DNA from: Firmicutes bacterium ADurb.Bin248
GTDB taxonomy: Bacteria > Bacillota > Clostridia > Christensenellales > CAG-138
DNA length: 64,000 nt
Direction: 5' to 3'
NCBI GenBank assembly: GCA_002069725.1
Contig: MWBW01000008.1
Location: forward strand, 1-64,000
Shown here: piece after piece, positions 32,640 to 41,297 of the stretch
Position numbering within the stretch: the first letter of the stretch is position 1
Layout of the letters: each line of letters starts with the position of its first letter
Program-made: the position numbers and the translations under genes
The notes under the pieces: generated by a model
Database searches by the model: none
The model's input: only the letters and a program-made list of their open reading frames with translations
What the model was told of the DNA's origin: nothing

Positions 32640-32842
32640 AAAACCTCAGGCTCAAGGCCGCGCGCGCCGCGCGCGACCTCTCGCAGCAGCAGCTCGCGGA
32701 CCTCGTGGGCGTATCGCGCCAGACCATCAACGCCATCGAGATGGGCGACTACAACCCCACCATCAACCTGTGCGTCGCGGTGTGCCGGGCCCTGGGCAAA
32801 ACGCTCGACGAGCTGTTCTGGGCGGAGGAATCCCATACTTAA
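32636..32842 (+). CDS. Small XRE-family transcriptional regulator
   Basis: A 68-residue, stand-alone Cro/CI helix-turn-helix: KAARAARDLSQQQLADLVGV, SRQTINAIEMGDYNPTINLCVAVCRALGKTLDELF. This exact layout is the YozG/HipB-like minimal regulator paired with membrane proteins. It starts within the preceding stop codon and probably binds the palindrome over the promoter at 32013. Confidence 0.88.
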   Translation: MKNLRLKAARAARDLSQQQLADLVGVSRQTINAIEMGDYNPTINLCVAVCRALGKTLDELFWAEESHT

Positions 32843-32855
32843 ACGGGCAATGCAA

Positions 32856-32881
32856 GCCGGGCGGCCAGTCGGCCGCCCGGC
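32856..32881. terminator. Hairpin between convergent genes
   Basis: GCCGGGCGGCC (32856-32866) pairs with GGCCGCCCGGC (32871-32881) around AGTC. It is followed by GCTTATAT on the plus strand; termination strength is moderate at best. Confidence 0.6.
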
Positions 32882-32898
32882 GCTTATATCGCTCACAA

Positions 32899-33996
32899 CT
32901 ACCTGTCCTTGAGTTTGGCGAAGATCATGCGGCCCGCGGAGGTCTGCAGCGCGCTCGTCACGACCACGGCGGCCTCCTCGCCAAGGAACCTTCGCCCGCC
33001 GTCGACCACGATCATGGTGCCGTCGGCAAGATACGCGACGCCCTGTCCGGCCTCCTTGCCCTCCTTCATGATGGAAACAGTCATCTCCTCGCCGGGGAGC
33101 AGAACGGGCTTGATGGCGTTGGCGAGTTCGTTGATGTTGAGCACCGGCACGCGCTGCACGCCCGCGACCTTGTTGAGGTTGTAGTCGTTGGTCACGACCA
33201 CGCCGCCCATGTCGTATGCAAGGCGGATGAGCTTGGCATCGACCTCGGCGATGTCCTCATAATCCGTCTCCACGACCTTGATGGGCACCTCGAGCTCTTC
33301 CTGCATGGTGTTGAGTATGTCCAGCCCGCGGCGGCCGCGGTTGCGCTTGAGGGGGTCCGCGCTGTCGGCGATGTGGCGAAGCTCGCGCAGCACGAACGAG
33401 GGCACGATCATGTTGCCCTCGAGTATGCCCGTGCGGCAGATGTCCGTGACGCGCCCGTCTATGATGACGGAGGTGTCGAGTATCTTCGGGCGCGCCATAA
33501 CGCTGGTTTTGCCGGCCTTTTCCTTCGCGCCGCGCTTGAACCACGAGGGCGTGTTGATCTCGCCCTTCCTCTTGGTGACGACGGTCCAGCCGAGATAGCC
33601 GAACGTGAAATAGAGGATGGCGTTGATGATGAACGCGAGCCAGTTGAGCTCCATCTTCGCCGTGAGCGTGCTCATGAGGAACGCGATCACGAGCCCCACG
33701 ATGAGCCCCACCACGCCGAAGAAGATCTCCGCCATGGACATATCGGCGAGCCTGGATTCCACCGTGTTGATGAATCGCGTGAAGCCCTCGATCAGGCGCG
33801 GCGCCAATAAATAAAGTAGGATTGCAAATAAAACCGCCGCGCCGATGTAGATGAGCGCCAGGCCCCATTCGATCAGCTTCCTGTGCATGTTGAAATTCCA
33901 GAAATAAATCAGAAGCTCGTTCACGCCCTCCACGACCGCCACGCCCAAGCCCGCCCCTACGAGCGCCAGTATCGCCCTTGCGATCTTTTTAGCCAA
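32899..33996 (-). CDS. YacL-type PIN/TRAM membrane protein
   Basis: A 365-residue protein with four membrane helices in the first 140 residues, then a PIN nuclease domain (ILDTSVIIDGRVTDIC, VVTNDYNLNKVA with the acidic residues) and a C-terminal TRAM RNA-binding domain (GVAYLADGTMIVVDGG). YacL homologues are putative membrane-bound ribonucleases. The start is TTG at 33996 with GAGGTG eight bases before. It follows CarD by 29 bp, the usual clostridial and bacillar order. Confidence 0.9.
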   Translation of the reverse strand: MAKKIARAILALVGAGLGVAVVEGVNELLIYFWNFNMHRKLIEWGLALIYIGAAVLFAILLYLLAPRLIEGFTRFINTVESRLADMSMAEIFFGVVGLIVGLVIAFLMSTLTAKMELNWLAFIINAILYFTFGYLGWTVVTKRKGEINTPSWFKRGAKEKAGKTSVMARPKILDTSVIIDGRVTDICRTGILEGNMIVPSFVLRELRHIADSADPLKRNRGRRGLDILNTMQEELEVPIKVVETDYEDIAEVDAKLIRLAYDMGGVVVTNDYNLNKVAGVQRVPVLNINELANAIKPVLLPGEEMTVSIMKEGKEAGQGVAYLADGTMIVVDGGRRFLGEEAAVVVTSALQTSAGRMIFAKLKDR

Positions 33997-34025
33997 ATCG
34001 GCTTCACCTCGCTATACTTTTGTTG

Positions 34026-34493
34026 TTAAACGCCTATGGAAAGAAACAGCTCCTCCGCATCCCTGCCGCTCGCGGCGGCGAGCTCCGTGATGAGCACCTG
34101 CCGCGCGGAGGCGAGCATCTTGCGCTCCCCGGCGGAAAGGCCCTTCTCCTCGTCGCGCCTGCGCAGGCACTTGACCACGTCCGCCACGTCGTAAATATCC
34201 CCGCCGCGCAGCTTCTCGTAGTTCTCGCGATAGCGGCGGTTCCAGTTGTCGCACTCGGCAAGCGGCTCCTCTTTGAGGAACTCCATCACCCTGCCGCACT
34301 CCCCTTCGCCGATGATGTAACGAAGCCCTACCTTCTCGGCGGTATCCACGGGCACCATGGCCGTCATCTTGCCCAGTATAAAGCGGAGCACATAGTATTT
34401 CGACGTGACGCCGAGCACCTCGCGGTCCTCTATGGCCTCGATAACGCCGACGCCGTGCATGGGATAGCAGACCCTATCGCCCACACGGAACAT
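34026..34493 (-). CDS. CarD-family transcriptional regulator
   Basis: A 155-residue protein. MFRVGDRVCYPMHGVGVIEAI is the N-terminal RNA-polymerase-interacting (Tudor-like) domain; the rest is a helical DNA-binding domain ending EERKML-like text (LSAGERKMLASARQVLITELA). CarD proteins bind the beta subunit and stabilise open complexes, often at rRNA promoters. The ATG at 34493 follows AAAGGAAGG; the frame extends 24 codons upstream but without a ribosome site. It leads a CarD-YacL operon from the promoter at 34556. Confidence 0.9.
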   Translation of the reverse strand: MFRVGDRVCYPMHGVGVIEAIEDREVLGVTSKYYVLRFILGKMTAMVPVDTAEKVGLRYIIGEGECGRVMEFLKEEPLAECDNWNRRYRENYEKLRGGDIYDVADVVKCLRRRDEEKGLSAGERKMLASARQVLITELAAASGRDAEELFLSIGV

Positions 34494-34555
34494 GGCGTTA
34501 CCTTCCTTTCGATCGCATTTGCCCGCATCGCTGCCTATATTATGACCTATTGTAT

Positions 34556-34584
34556 ATTTTACCATCCCTTTTGAAAAGTGTCAA
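34556..34584 (-). promoter_or_regulatory. Promoter of the CarD-YacL operon
   Basis: On the minus strand a perfect TTGACA (34579-34584) and TAAAAT (34556-34561) are 17 bp apart. Confidence 0.85.
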
Positions 34585-34606
34585 AAGAAAAGGAGCCCCA
34601 GGCTCC
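34583..34606 (-). terminator. Terminator of rarA-tldD-pmbA
   Basis: GGAGCC-TGG-GGCTCC on the minus strand, followed by TTTTCTTTT. The T run runs directly into the -35 box of the CarD promoter, so the two units are packed without spare DNA. Confidence 0.8.
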
Positions 34607-34629
34607 CTTTCCCTTGATTTCCCTAATTT

Positions 34630-35964
34630 TCAGCGGCCGGATACGACCAGACCGTCGACGAGTATTGCCGGGCTCCCTATGGCGCCGCCGCCGCGCGGCG
34701 GGTTGAAGTAGAGCGAGCCGCCCACGGCCAGCACGCCGCCCAGAAGCTTTGTGAACGAGCCGCCCACGGTGATCTGGTCGACCGGGCGCACGGGCTTGCC
34801 GTTCTCGACGAGCATGCCCTTGGCGATCAGCGAGAATTCGCCGGAAACCGGATCGAGCCCCGCGTGCATGCCGTCCATCTCGGTGATGAAGAGGCCGTTT
34901 CCCAGCTCCCGCATCAGCGCGTCATCGCTCTTTTGGCCGGGCCTGATGTAGAATACCGAGGGCATCACGCTCACGCTCGCGTCCGCGCCCGCCCTGCCGC
35001 CGTTGCTCGTGGAAGGCACGCCCGCCTTCCCGGCGGTCTTGAGGTTGTGCAGGAAGCTGCGCAGCACGCCGTTTTCCACGACCGTGGTCGTGACGCTCGG
35101 CACGCCCTCGGCGTCGAACGCGCGCGCGTAGTCGGGATGGAACGGATCGTCCACGATCGTGATCTTCTCATCGGCGATCCTCTCGCCGAGCTTATCCTTA
35201 AAAAGCGTCAGCCCTTTTTGCGCGTTGTCGCCCGAGAACATCGGCGAAAACGCCTCGAGCATGGCCGCCATGGCGCTGTTCCGGATCAACGCCCGGTACG
35301 TGCCCGCGCCCACCGGGCTCGCGCCGTGCAGCGCGAGGCTGTCGGCCACGGCCTCCCGCGCGCAGCGATCCACGTCGAATATGCCCTCGCCGATGCGGAA
35401 GGCGTAGGCGTTTCGCATATCCTCGCCCTCTTTGGTGATCGGCATCACGACGGATACTGCCGTGCGCTCCTCGTCGAAGGCGTCGAGGCCGAGCGTGTTG
35501 CTGATGCGAATCTCGCGCCTGCCCGATTCGACCGTGCAGAACTCCGTGCGCGCCACGCGCGGGTCGACGGCCTTGGCCGCCCTTTCGAGCGAGAGCGCGA
35601 GGTCGATCTTCTCCTGCTCGCCGAGCGAATACGCCCTGCGCTCCGGTTTTTCCAGCGCGGGATACTCGCATTTGCCCTGCATGGGGTGGTCGTCCTCCGC
35701 CTCGATGGAGCGGGCGTTGTCCATGGCGCGCGCGACGAGCTTTTCCGGCTCCTCGAGCTTTTGCGTGAACGCGTAGCCGTTCCTGCCGCCCAGCCTGACG
35801 CGCAGGTTCAAGCCGCCCTTGGCGTTGACCTCGTACTGGTCGATGTCGCCCTCGAGCACGTTGACCGAGAAGCTCTCGTTCCTTTGGTAATACGCCTCCG
35901 CCGCCTCGCAGCCCTGAGCCAGGGCTTCTTTAAACAAAGCTTTCTTGAAACCGATGAAATCCAT
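34630..35964 (-). CDS. pmbA: TldD/PmbA family protein (PmbA-like)
   Basis: A 444-residue partner subunit of the TldD-PmbA (TldD-TldE) peptidase. The N-terminal domain contains AEAYYQRNESFSVNVLEGDIDQYE; the C-terminal half has FSGDNAQKGLTLFKDKLGE, the beta-rich core, and the end VGGSLYFNPPRGGGAIGSPAILVDGL. In E. coli the pair processes microcin B17 and degrades CcdA; the general role is unfolding-dependent peptide cleavage. It lacks the HExxxH of TldD, as expected for this subunit. The ATG overlaps the TldD stop (TAATG). Confidence 0.9.
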   Translation of the reverse strand: MDFIGFKKALFKEALAQGCEAAEAYYQRNESFSVNVLEGDIDQYEVNAKGGLNLRVRLGGRNGYAFTQKLEEPEKLVARAMDNARSIEAEDDHPMQGKCEYPALEKPERRAYSLGEQEKIDLALSLERAAKAVDPRVARTEFCTVESGRREIRISNTLGLDAFDEERTAVSVVMPITKEGEDMRNAYAFRIGEGIFDVDRCAREAVADSLALHGASPVGAGTYRALIRNSAMAAMLEAFSPMFSGDNAQKGLTLFKDKLGERIADEKITIVDDPFHPDYARAFDAEGVPSVTTTVVENGVLRSFLHNLKTAGKAGVPSTSNGGRAGADASVSVMPSVFYIRPGQKSDDALMRELGNGLFITEMDGMHAGLDPVSGEFSLIAKGMLVENGKPVRPVDQITVGGSFTKLLGGVLAVGGSLYFNPPRGGGAIGSPAILVDGLVVSGR

Positions 35965-37355
35965 TACAGCATGCCTCCCTTCCCGCCGACCACGATGTCC
36001 GTCACGCGGACCCTCGGCTGCCCCACGTTGGTGGGCACGCTGCCCGAGAGGGAGCCGCACATGCCCGGAGCCATCCACATGTGTTTGCCTACGCGGTCGA
36101 TCTTTTTGAGGACGTCCGCGCCCTTGCCGATCAGCGTCGCGCCGCGCACGGGGCAGAAGATCCTGCCGTCCTTGACCCAGTACGCCTCGTCCACGGCGAA
36201 GTTGAACTCGCCCGTAAGCGGGTTGACGCTGCCGCCGCCCATCGAGGCCGCGTAAAGCCCCGTGCCCATGGTGCGGATCATCTCCTCGTCGTCGTCCGTG
36301 CCCGGCGCGAAGAAGGTGTTGGTCATGCGCGAGGTCGGCGCGAACTCGTAGCTCTCGCGGCGGGAGCTGCCCGTGAGCGGATGCTCCATGAGCCGCGTGT
36401 CGCGGTAATCGAACAGATACGATTTGAGCACGCCGTTTTCGATGAGCACGTTCCTTTGGGAGGGCGTGCCCTCGTCGTCGAAGCGGATGCTGCCCCATTC
36501 GCCGGGCAGCGTGCCGTCGTCCACGGCGGTGACGACGGGGCTCGCGACGACTTGCCCGAGCTTGCCGCAGAACTCGCTGTTGCCCTTGGCGACGCTCGTG
36601 GCCTCGAGCGAATGGACGCACGCCTCGTGGAGTATGACGCCGCCGAAGCCGCCGTCGATCACCACGGGCACCGCGCCCGCCGCGGGACATTGCGGCGCGT
36701 GCAGCATGGTCACGGCCTGCTTGGCGGCCGCGGCTCCGAGCGCCTCCATATCGTAATGCCTGAACTGCTCGAATCCCTCGCCGCGGCCCGGCGCCTTGTA
36801 GCCGGTCTGCGCGTCGCCGTCCTTCATGGCGACGGCCTGTATGGCCACGCGGCCGCGCGGCCTGCGGTCCTCGGCCCAGACGCCGAGGGAGTTGGCGACC
36901 GTCACGCGCTGGTCCACATCCATGAAGCGCGCGACGACCTGCGTGATCTCGTCCGAATAAGCCTTGGCCGCCTGCGACGCGCGGCGGATCAGCGCGATGC
37001 GCTCCGCGTTGCCGACCGCGCCGTAGGGCGTCTCCGGGGCGTAATCGCCCTTTCGCAAAGCGTTGAACGCCCTGGTTTCATGCTCCTTCACGCCCTTGAG
37101 CGCGGCCGCCGCGGCCTTGGCCGTTTCCATGAGCGCCTTCTCGTCCTGCCCGGAGGTGTACGCGTAGATGCAGCGCGCGCCCAGCAGAACGCGTACGCCC
37201 GCGCCGAAGACGCGGCGGTAGCTCGCGTCCTCCACCTTGCCGTCCACCATGACGACGACGTTCTTCTCGGTGTCCTCCGCGAAGAGCTCGCTGTAATCGC
37301 CGCCCGTCGCGAGCGCCGCCCCCAGCACGTTTTCGACGATCCTTCTCTCGATCAA
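35964..37355 (-). CDS. tldD: TldD metallopeptidase
   Basis: A 463-residue catalytic subunit of the TldD-PmbA peptidase. The zinc motif HEACVH is at 243-248, preceded by the VVIDGGFGGVIL strand. GEFNFAVDEAYWVKDGRIFCPVRGATLIG is the typical C-terminal block. The start is TTG at 37355, nine bases after AGGAGG. It is placed between rarA and pmbA with gaps of 40 bp and an overlap, so a three-gene operon is likely. The natural substrate in this organism is unknown; no RiPP precursor is visible nearby. Confidence 0.93.
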   Translation of the reverse strand: MIERRIVENVLGAALATGGDYSELFAEDTEKNVVVMVDGKVEDASYRRVFGAGVRVLLGARCIYAYTSGQDEKALMETAKAAAAALKGVKEHETRAFNALRKGDYAPETPYGAVGNAERIALIRRASQAAKAYSDEITQVVARFMDVDQRVTVANSLGVWAEDRRPRGRVAIQAVAMKDGDAQTGYKAPGRGEGFEQFRHYDMEALGAAAAKQAVTMLHAPQCPAAGAVPVVIDGGFGGVILHEACVHSLEATSVAKGNSEFCGKLGQVVASPVVTAVDDGTLPGEWGSIRFDDEGTPSQRNVLIENGVLKSYLFDYRDTRLMEHPLTGSSRRESYEFAPTSRMTNTFFAPGTDDDEEMIRTMGTGLYAASMGGGSVNPLTGEFNFAVDEAYWVKDGRIFCPVRGATLIGKGADVLKKIDRVGKHMWMAPGMCGSLSGSVPTNVGQPRVRVTDIVVGGKGGML

Positions 37356-37395
37356 ACCGCTGTTCCTCCTAAATGTGAATTGTTCCGGTGAAACG

Positions 37396-38706
37396 CTATT
37401 CCTCTTGCCTGATTTTTCCCGCCGCGATGTGGTTCTGGCGTATTTTCGCCTCGCTGCCCAGCTCCCCCGGCTCGTAGTAGACCCTGCCTTTCACCGAGGG
37501 CGGCATGTATTCTTGCGCGACGACGTGGCCGGGATAATCGTGCGGATATTTGTAGCCCTTGCCGTGGCCGAGCTTATCCGCGCCCGCGAAGGACGTATCC
37601 CGAAGGTGTACGGGCACGGGCTGGTCGGGTATGCTCTCCGCGTCCGCGAAGGCGGAGACGACCGCCTTGACCACCGAGTTGGACTTGGGGCTCTCGCACA
37701 GGAATATGATCGCCTGCGTTATGGGGAGCCGCGCCTCGGGCATGCCTATGAGTTCGAGCGCCTCGGCCGCCGCGACCGCCTGGAGCATGGCCTGCGGGTT
37801 CGCCAGGCCGATGTCCTCCGAGGCGTGGGCGATAAGCCTGCGGCAGATCACGCGCGGGTCGACGCCCGCGTACACGAGGCGCGCGAACCACGCGACGGCC
37901 GCGTCGCTGTCCCCGCCGCGCAGGCTCTTGCAGAAGGCCGAGAGCATGTCGTAGAACTGCTGGTCGTCGACGTTGATGACCTTCTTCTGCACGGATTCCC
38001 CCGCGACCGCGGCGTCGATATGGATGACCCCGTCCTCGGGCGGCGTCGTGAGCACCGCGAGCTCTACGGCGTTGAGGGCGCAGCGCGCGTCCCCGTTGCT
38101 GGTCCGGGCGATGTGCTCGAACGCGTCCTCGTCGAAATCGACCCTGTAACTCCCAAGCCCCCGCTCCTTGTCCTCGAGCGCGGCGCGCATGGCTTTTTTG
38201 ACATCCCCGACCGCGAGCGGGTAGAATTGGAACAGCCTGCACCGGCTCACGACCGCCGCCGTCATGGAAACCATGGGGTTCTCCGTCGTGGAGCCGATGA
38301 AGCGGAGTATGCCCTTCTCGAGCGCGGGCAATATGGAATCGCTCTGGGTCTTATTCCAGCGGTGGCACTCGTCGAGCAGCAGGTACGTGCTTACGCCGTA
38401 CATCGCGAGGTTTTTTTCGGCCTCGTCGATGACCGCGCGCACCTCCTTGACGCCCGAGGAAACCGCGTTGAGCTTCTCGAAGCGCGCGCCGGTCTGGTGG
38501 GCGATGACGTAGGCGAGCGTGGTCTTGCCGCAGCCCGGCGGGCCGAAGAAGATGGAGCTTGTGAGCGAATCGGTTTCTATTGCGCGGCGAAGCAGCCGGC
38601 CGCGGCCGACGATGTGCTCCTGGCCGATGAACTCGTCCAGATTGCGCGGCCGCATGCGGTCCGCCAGAGGCGCGCGTCTGGCGGCGTTCTTCTCAAACAG
38701 ATCCAT
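37396..38706 (-). CDS. rarA: Replication-associated recombination protein A (RarA/MgsA)
   Basis: A 436-residue AAA+ ATPase of the clamp-loader clade. The start MDLFEKNAARRAPLADRMRP is the family opening. Walker A GPPGCGKT is at 55-62, Walker B LLLDECHRW near 103, sensor 1 in GSTTENPMVS, and the C-terminal domain includes the MgsA tetramerisation region with DVRGGDSDAAV-like text and ESPKSNSV. It acts at stalled forks. I chose the ATG at 38706, with GGGAG upstream and the family N-terminus; an earlier in-frame ATG has no clear ribosome site. Confidence 0.94.
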   Translation of the reverse strand: MDLFEKNAARRAPLADRMRPRNLDEFIGQEHIVGRGRLLRRAIETDSLTSSIFFGPPGCGKTTLAYVIAHQTGARFEKLNAVSSGVKEVRAVIDEAEKNLAMYGVSTYLLLDECHRWNKTQSDSILPALEKGILRFIGSTTENPMVSMTAAVVSRCRLFQFYPLAVGDVKKAMRAALEDKERGLGSYRVDFDEDAFEHIARTSNGDARCALNAVELAVLTTPPEDGVIHIDAAVAGESVQKKVINVDDQQFYDMLSAFCKSLRGGDSDAAVAWFARLVYAGVDPRVICRRLIAHASEDIGLANPQAMLQAVAAAEALELIGMPEARLPITQAIIFLCESPKSNSVVKAVVSAFADAESIPDQPVPVHLRDTSFAGADKLGHGKGYKYPHDYPGHVVAQEYMPPSVKGRVYYEPGELGSEAKIRQNHIAAGKIRQEE

Positions 38707-38746
38707 GCCGTGTCGGACTCCCATAAATAAACCGCGTTCTATATTT

Positions 38747-38775
38747 ATTATAATACGGCGAGGCGCTTTACACAA
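38747..38775 (-). promoter_or_regulatory. Promoter of rarA-tldD-pmbA
   Basis: On the minus strand TTGTGT (38770-38775) and a perfect TATAAT (38747-38752) have a 17-bp spacer. The -35 box overlaps that of the divergent MATE promoter. Confidence 0.75.
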
Positions 38776-38795
38776 TCTTCGCGAGGCCGTATAAT
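38767..38795 (+). promoter_or_regulatory. Promoter of the MATE exporter gene
   Basis: TTTACA (38767-38772) and a perfect TATAAT (38790-38795) with a 17-bp spacer. It shares four bases of -35 DNA with the rarA promoter, so simultaneous occupancy is unlikely. Confidence 0.75.
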
Positions 38796-38833
38796 TTCTA
38801 TGGTTACAGAGCGTTTATAAAAAAGGATTCAAT

Positions 38834-40258
38834 ATGCCAAAGTACAGAGATCTCCTCGACGAGAGGAGGAAACCCCTGAGCGCGATCTGGTTCCTCGCGT
38901 GGCCGATCATGCTCGAGCAGGTCCTCATCATGCTCATCCACTATGTGGATACCGCCATGGTCGGCGGCCTGGGCCCGCAGGCCACGGCGGCCGTCGCGCT
39001 CACCTCGCCCGCCAACATGCTGCTCAACGGCATATTCGCGGGCGTGTCCATCGGCTTTTCGGTGCCCGTCGGGCGCTATATCGGCTCGCGGAATATGGAT
39101 ATGGCAAAGCGCGTCATACGCCAGGCCGTGCTCTCCATAGGCATTTGCGGCGGCGCGATGACCGCCGTCATGCTTCTGCTCGCGCCCTACATCCCCGTGT
39201 GGATGGGCGGGGAACCGGAAATCCTTGCCGACGCGACCTCGTTCATCAGCGTGCTGAGCTTCTCCTACGTATTCAGCATGAGCGTGCAGATCTGCGGCAG
39301 CATACTGCGCTGCACGGGCGACACGCGCACGCCGCTCGTGTTCAACGTTTCGACCAACATCATCAACATGGCGCTCAACTTCCTGCTGATTTACCCGTCG
39401 CGCACGGTGGAAGTGTTCGGCCGCTCCTTCAGCATCGCCGGCGCCGGGCTGGGCGTCGCGGGTTCCGCGCTCGCGTCGGTCGTGGCGCTCTCCTTCTCCG
39501 GGCTGATGCTGCTGCGCGCGCTGTTCCGCGAAAACGCGGTATGCCGCATCGCTTTGAAGGACGGCTTCCGCCTCGACAAGGTCATCTGGGGGGATATGCT
39601 CAAGCTTGGCATGCCCGTGGCGCTCGAGCGCGTGACCCTCTCCGCGGGCCAGGTGGCGATGACCGCCATGGCCACGGCGCTCGGCACAGATTCGCTCGCC
39701 GCGCACTCCCTCGCGATCACCGCGGAGTCCATCACCTACATGCCCTCGTTCGGCTTCGCCGCCGCCGCGACCACGCTCGTCGCCCAGTCCCTGGGCGCGG
39801 GGAAACCTCGGCTCGCGCGGCGCTTCGCCGACTACTGCACGGTGGGGTGCGTGCTGTTCATGAGCAGTATGGGCTTTTTGCTCTTCTTCGGAGGGGATAT
39901 GCTGATTTCCCTGTTCACGCCGTCCGCGGCGGTCGTGGCCATTGGCGCGGCGGCGCTGCGCGTGGAGGCGCTCGCGCAGCCGCTTTACGCGGTGAGCCAG
40001 ATCGGAACGGGTATTCTGCGCGGCGCGCGGCAGACGAAGCTCGCTTTCATCGTGAGCCTCATAGGCATGTGGGCGGTGCGTATCCCGACGGCGTACCTGA
40101 TGTCCCGATACGCGCCGGAGCTCGGGCTTACCGGCCTGTGGATCGGCATGGCGAGCGACCTCAGCGTGCGAGGGCTTCTAATCCTGCTGCTCCTTCGCGG
40201 CGGGCGGTGGGCCGGGGCAGAGGCTCCGGAGCCTCCCGCTCAAACCCAAGAAGCGTAA
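38834..40258 (+). CDS. MATE family efflux transporter
   Basis: A 474-residue, twelve-helix MATE (NorM/DinF-like) antiporter. The opening WFLAWPIMLEQVLIMLIHYVDTAMVG and the second-half counterpart LKLGMPVALERVTLSAGQVAMTAMA show the internal duplication. RCTGDTRTPLVFNV and GARQTKLAFIVSLIGMWAVRIP are family segments. It exports cationic drugs or dyes with Na+ or H+. AAAAGGA precedes the ATG. The last 98 bases overlap the end of a convergent gene on the other strand. Confidence 0.93.
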   Translation: MPKYRDLLDERRKPLSAIWFLAWPIMLEQVLIMLIHYVDTAMVGGLGPQATAAVALTSPANMLLNGIFAGVSIGFSVPVGRYIGSRNMDMAKRVIRQAVLSIGICGGAMTAVMLLLAPYIPVWMGGEPEILADATSFISVLSFSYVFSMSVQICGSILRCTGDTRTPLVFNVSTNIINMALNFLLIYPSRTVEVFGRSFSIAGAGLGVAGSALASVVALSFSGLMLLRALFRENAVCRIALKDGFRLDKVIWGDMLKLGMPVALERVTLSAGQVAMTAMATALGTDSLAAHSLAITAESITYMPSFGFAAAATTLVAQSLGAGKPRLARRFADYCTVGCVLFMSSMGFLLFFGGDMLISLFTPSAAVVAIGAAALRVEALAQPLYAVSQIGTGILRGARQTKLAFIVSLIGMWAVRIPTAYLMSRYAPELGLTGLWIGMASDLSVRGLLILLLLRGGRWAGAEAPEPPAQTQEA

Positions 40259-41042
40259 ATATGCCCTCCGCGTCCGCGTCGAGCGGGGAGGCCCAAAGGA
40301 GCGTCGCGCCGAGGGAAAGGCGCAGCGCTTCTTTTTTCGTCTGCTCCGCGAACAGCCCCTCGTCCTCCCGCAAAACGCTGATGACGATCACGGCGGCCCT
40401 TCTCGCGCGCCGCTCGTCGGCGTTGCGCCGCTCGATGTATTCGCCCGCCTTCCCGAGCGCGCTTGAAATGTCGCCTATGCCGCTGCCGGGCGCGGCGTAG
40501 AGCGCGGCGAGCAGCTTGTCCCCGTCGCGCGTGAAGTTGACGCAAAAGCGCGTGTCGAATGCGCCGCCCACGCAGCAGAGCGCGACGCGGCAGTCCGGGT
40601 CGGCGGCGAGCAGCGCGCCGATGAGCTCCTTCGCGCGCGCGCGGCACAGATCCTCTTCAAAAACGCAGCCCGCGGCTTCGGCGTCCGCGACGCGCGCGAA
40701 CGCCCCGGAAGCGTCGGGCGCGTAGTGGTTCTCCCACGGACGCCAGCCGAGCGCCCCTTCCTCGAGCAAAAAGCACGAGCGGAAGCGGTATGGGACAGAC
40801 ATATCCACCGCGCCGCCGGGCAGGGCGGGGTAGGTTTCGTTCGAGGCGGCCTCCCCGAGCGGCCTGAAGTAGCAGTGCTCCGGATTCAGGCAGGGCGAGG
40901 CGAGCCAGGGCTCGTCTCCCGCCTCCTCGAGAGTCAGGCCGGAAACGTTGACGACGATGACGATGTCCCCGGGCGTCGCGGACGGCGCCGGAAGGCGTTG
41001 GATCAGGCACAGAAACGCGGCGAGCAGATAGATATAACGCAT
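40161..41042 (-). CDS. Exported protein with degenerate vWA-like fold (hypothetical)
   Basis: A 293-residue protein with a short signal peptide or anchor (MRYIYLLAAFLCLIQRL). The next segment, GDIVIVVNVSGLTLEEAG, looks like the first strand of a von Willebrand A domain, with NVSG where the metal-binding DxSxS would be. SSALGKAGEYIERRNADERR followed by AAVIVISVLREDEG and ATLLWASPLD fit later vWA strands and helices. If so, the metal site is lost. Cys pairs (SPCLNPEHCYF, CVFEEDLCR, LCCVGG) suggest disulfides outside the cell. ATG follows GGGAGG by nine bases. It overlaps the MATE gene by 98 bp, tail to tail. Confidence 0.55.
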   Translation of the reverse strand: MRYIYLLAAFLCLIQRLPAPSATPGDIVIVVNVSGLTLEEAGDEPWLASPCLNPEHCYFRPLGEAASNETYPALPGGAVDMSVPYRFRSCFLLEEGALGWRPWENHYAPDASGAFARVADAEAAGCVFEEDLCRARAKELIGALLAADPDCRVALCCVGGAFDTRFCVNFTRDGDKLLAALYAAPGSGIGDISSALGKAGEYIERRNADERRARRAAVIVISVLREDEGLFAEQTKKEALRLSLGATLLWASPLDADAEGIFTLLGFEREAPEPLPRPTARREGAAGLEALAR

Positions 41043-41234
41043 GGCAATCATCCTCCCATTTGCGTGCGAGCATGACCATCATGCGCTTCTTTTTTATGGA
41101 TTTCACCGGCTTCGGCAAAGGAAGTGCAAATCCGCCAAATGAAGTGGGAAATCAACGCGGGGCGGGGGAGGACTCCATAACCGCCCGGCATTCGGATATC
41201 CGTTCCGCGGCGGTCGGTCCGCCGGAACTGAAGC

Positions 41235-41265
41235 GGCGTTCCGGGCAGGGGGAGCCCGGAACGCC
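41235..41265. terminator. Hairpin downstream of prs
   Basis: GGCGTTCCGGGC (41235-41246) pairs perfectly with GCCCGGAACGCC (41254-41265) around seven bases. It lies 33 bp after the prs stop. No long T run follows on the minus strand, so it may be a partial terminator. The rest of 41043-41297 holds no gene I can support. Confidence 0.55.
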
Positions 41266-41297
41266 GTTTGCGCTAAAACGCGCCGAACCATGGGGGC

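Noticed and set aside
35964-37355. RiPP biosynthesis cluster around TldD/PmbA
   Set aside because: TldD/PmbA can mature peptides, but no precursor, modification enzyme or dedicated exporter is in the same operon; the partner is rarA.
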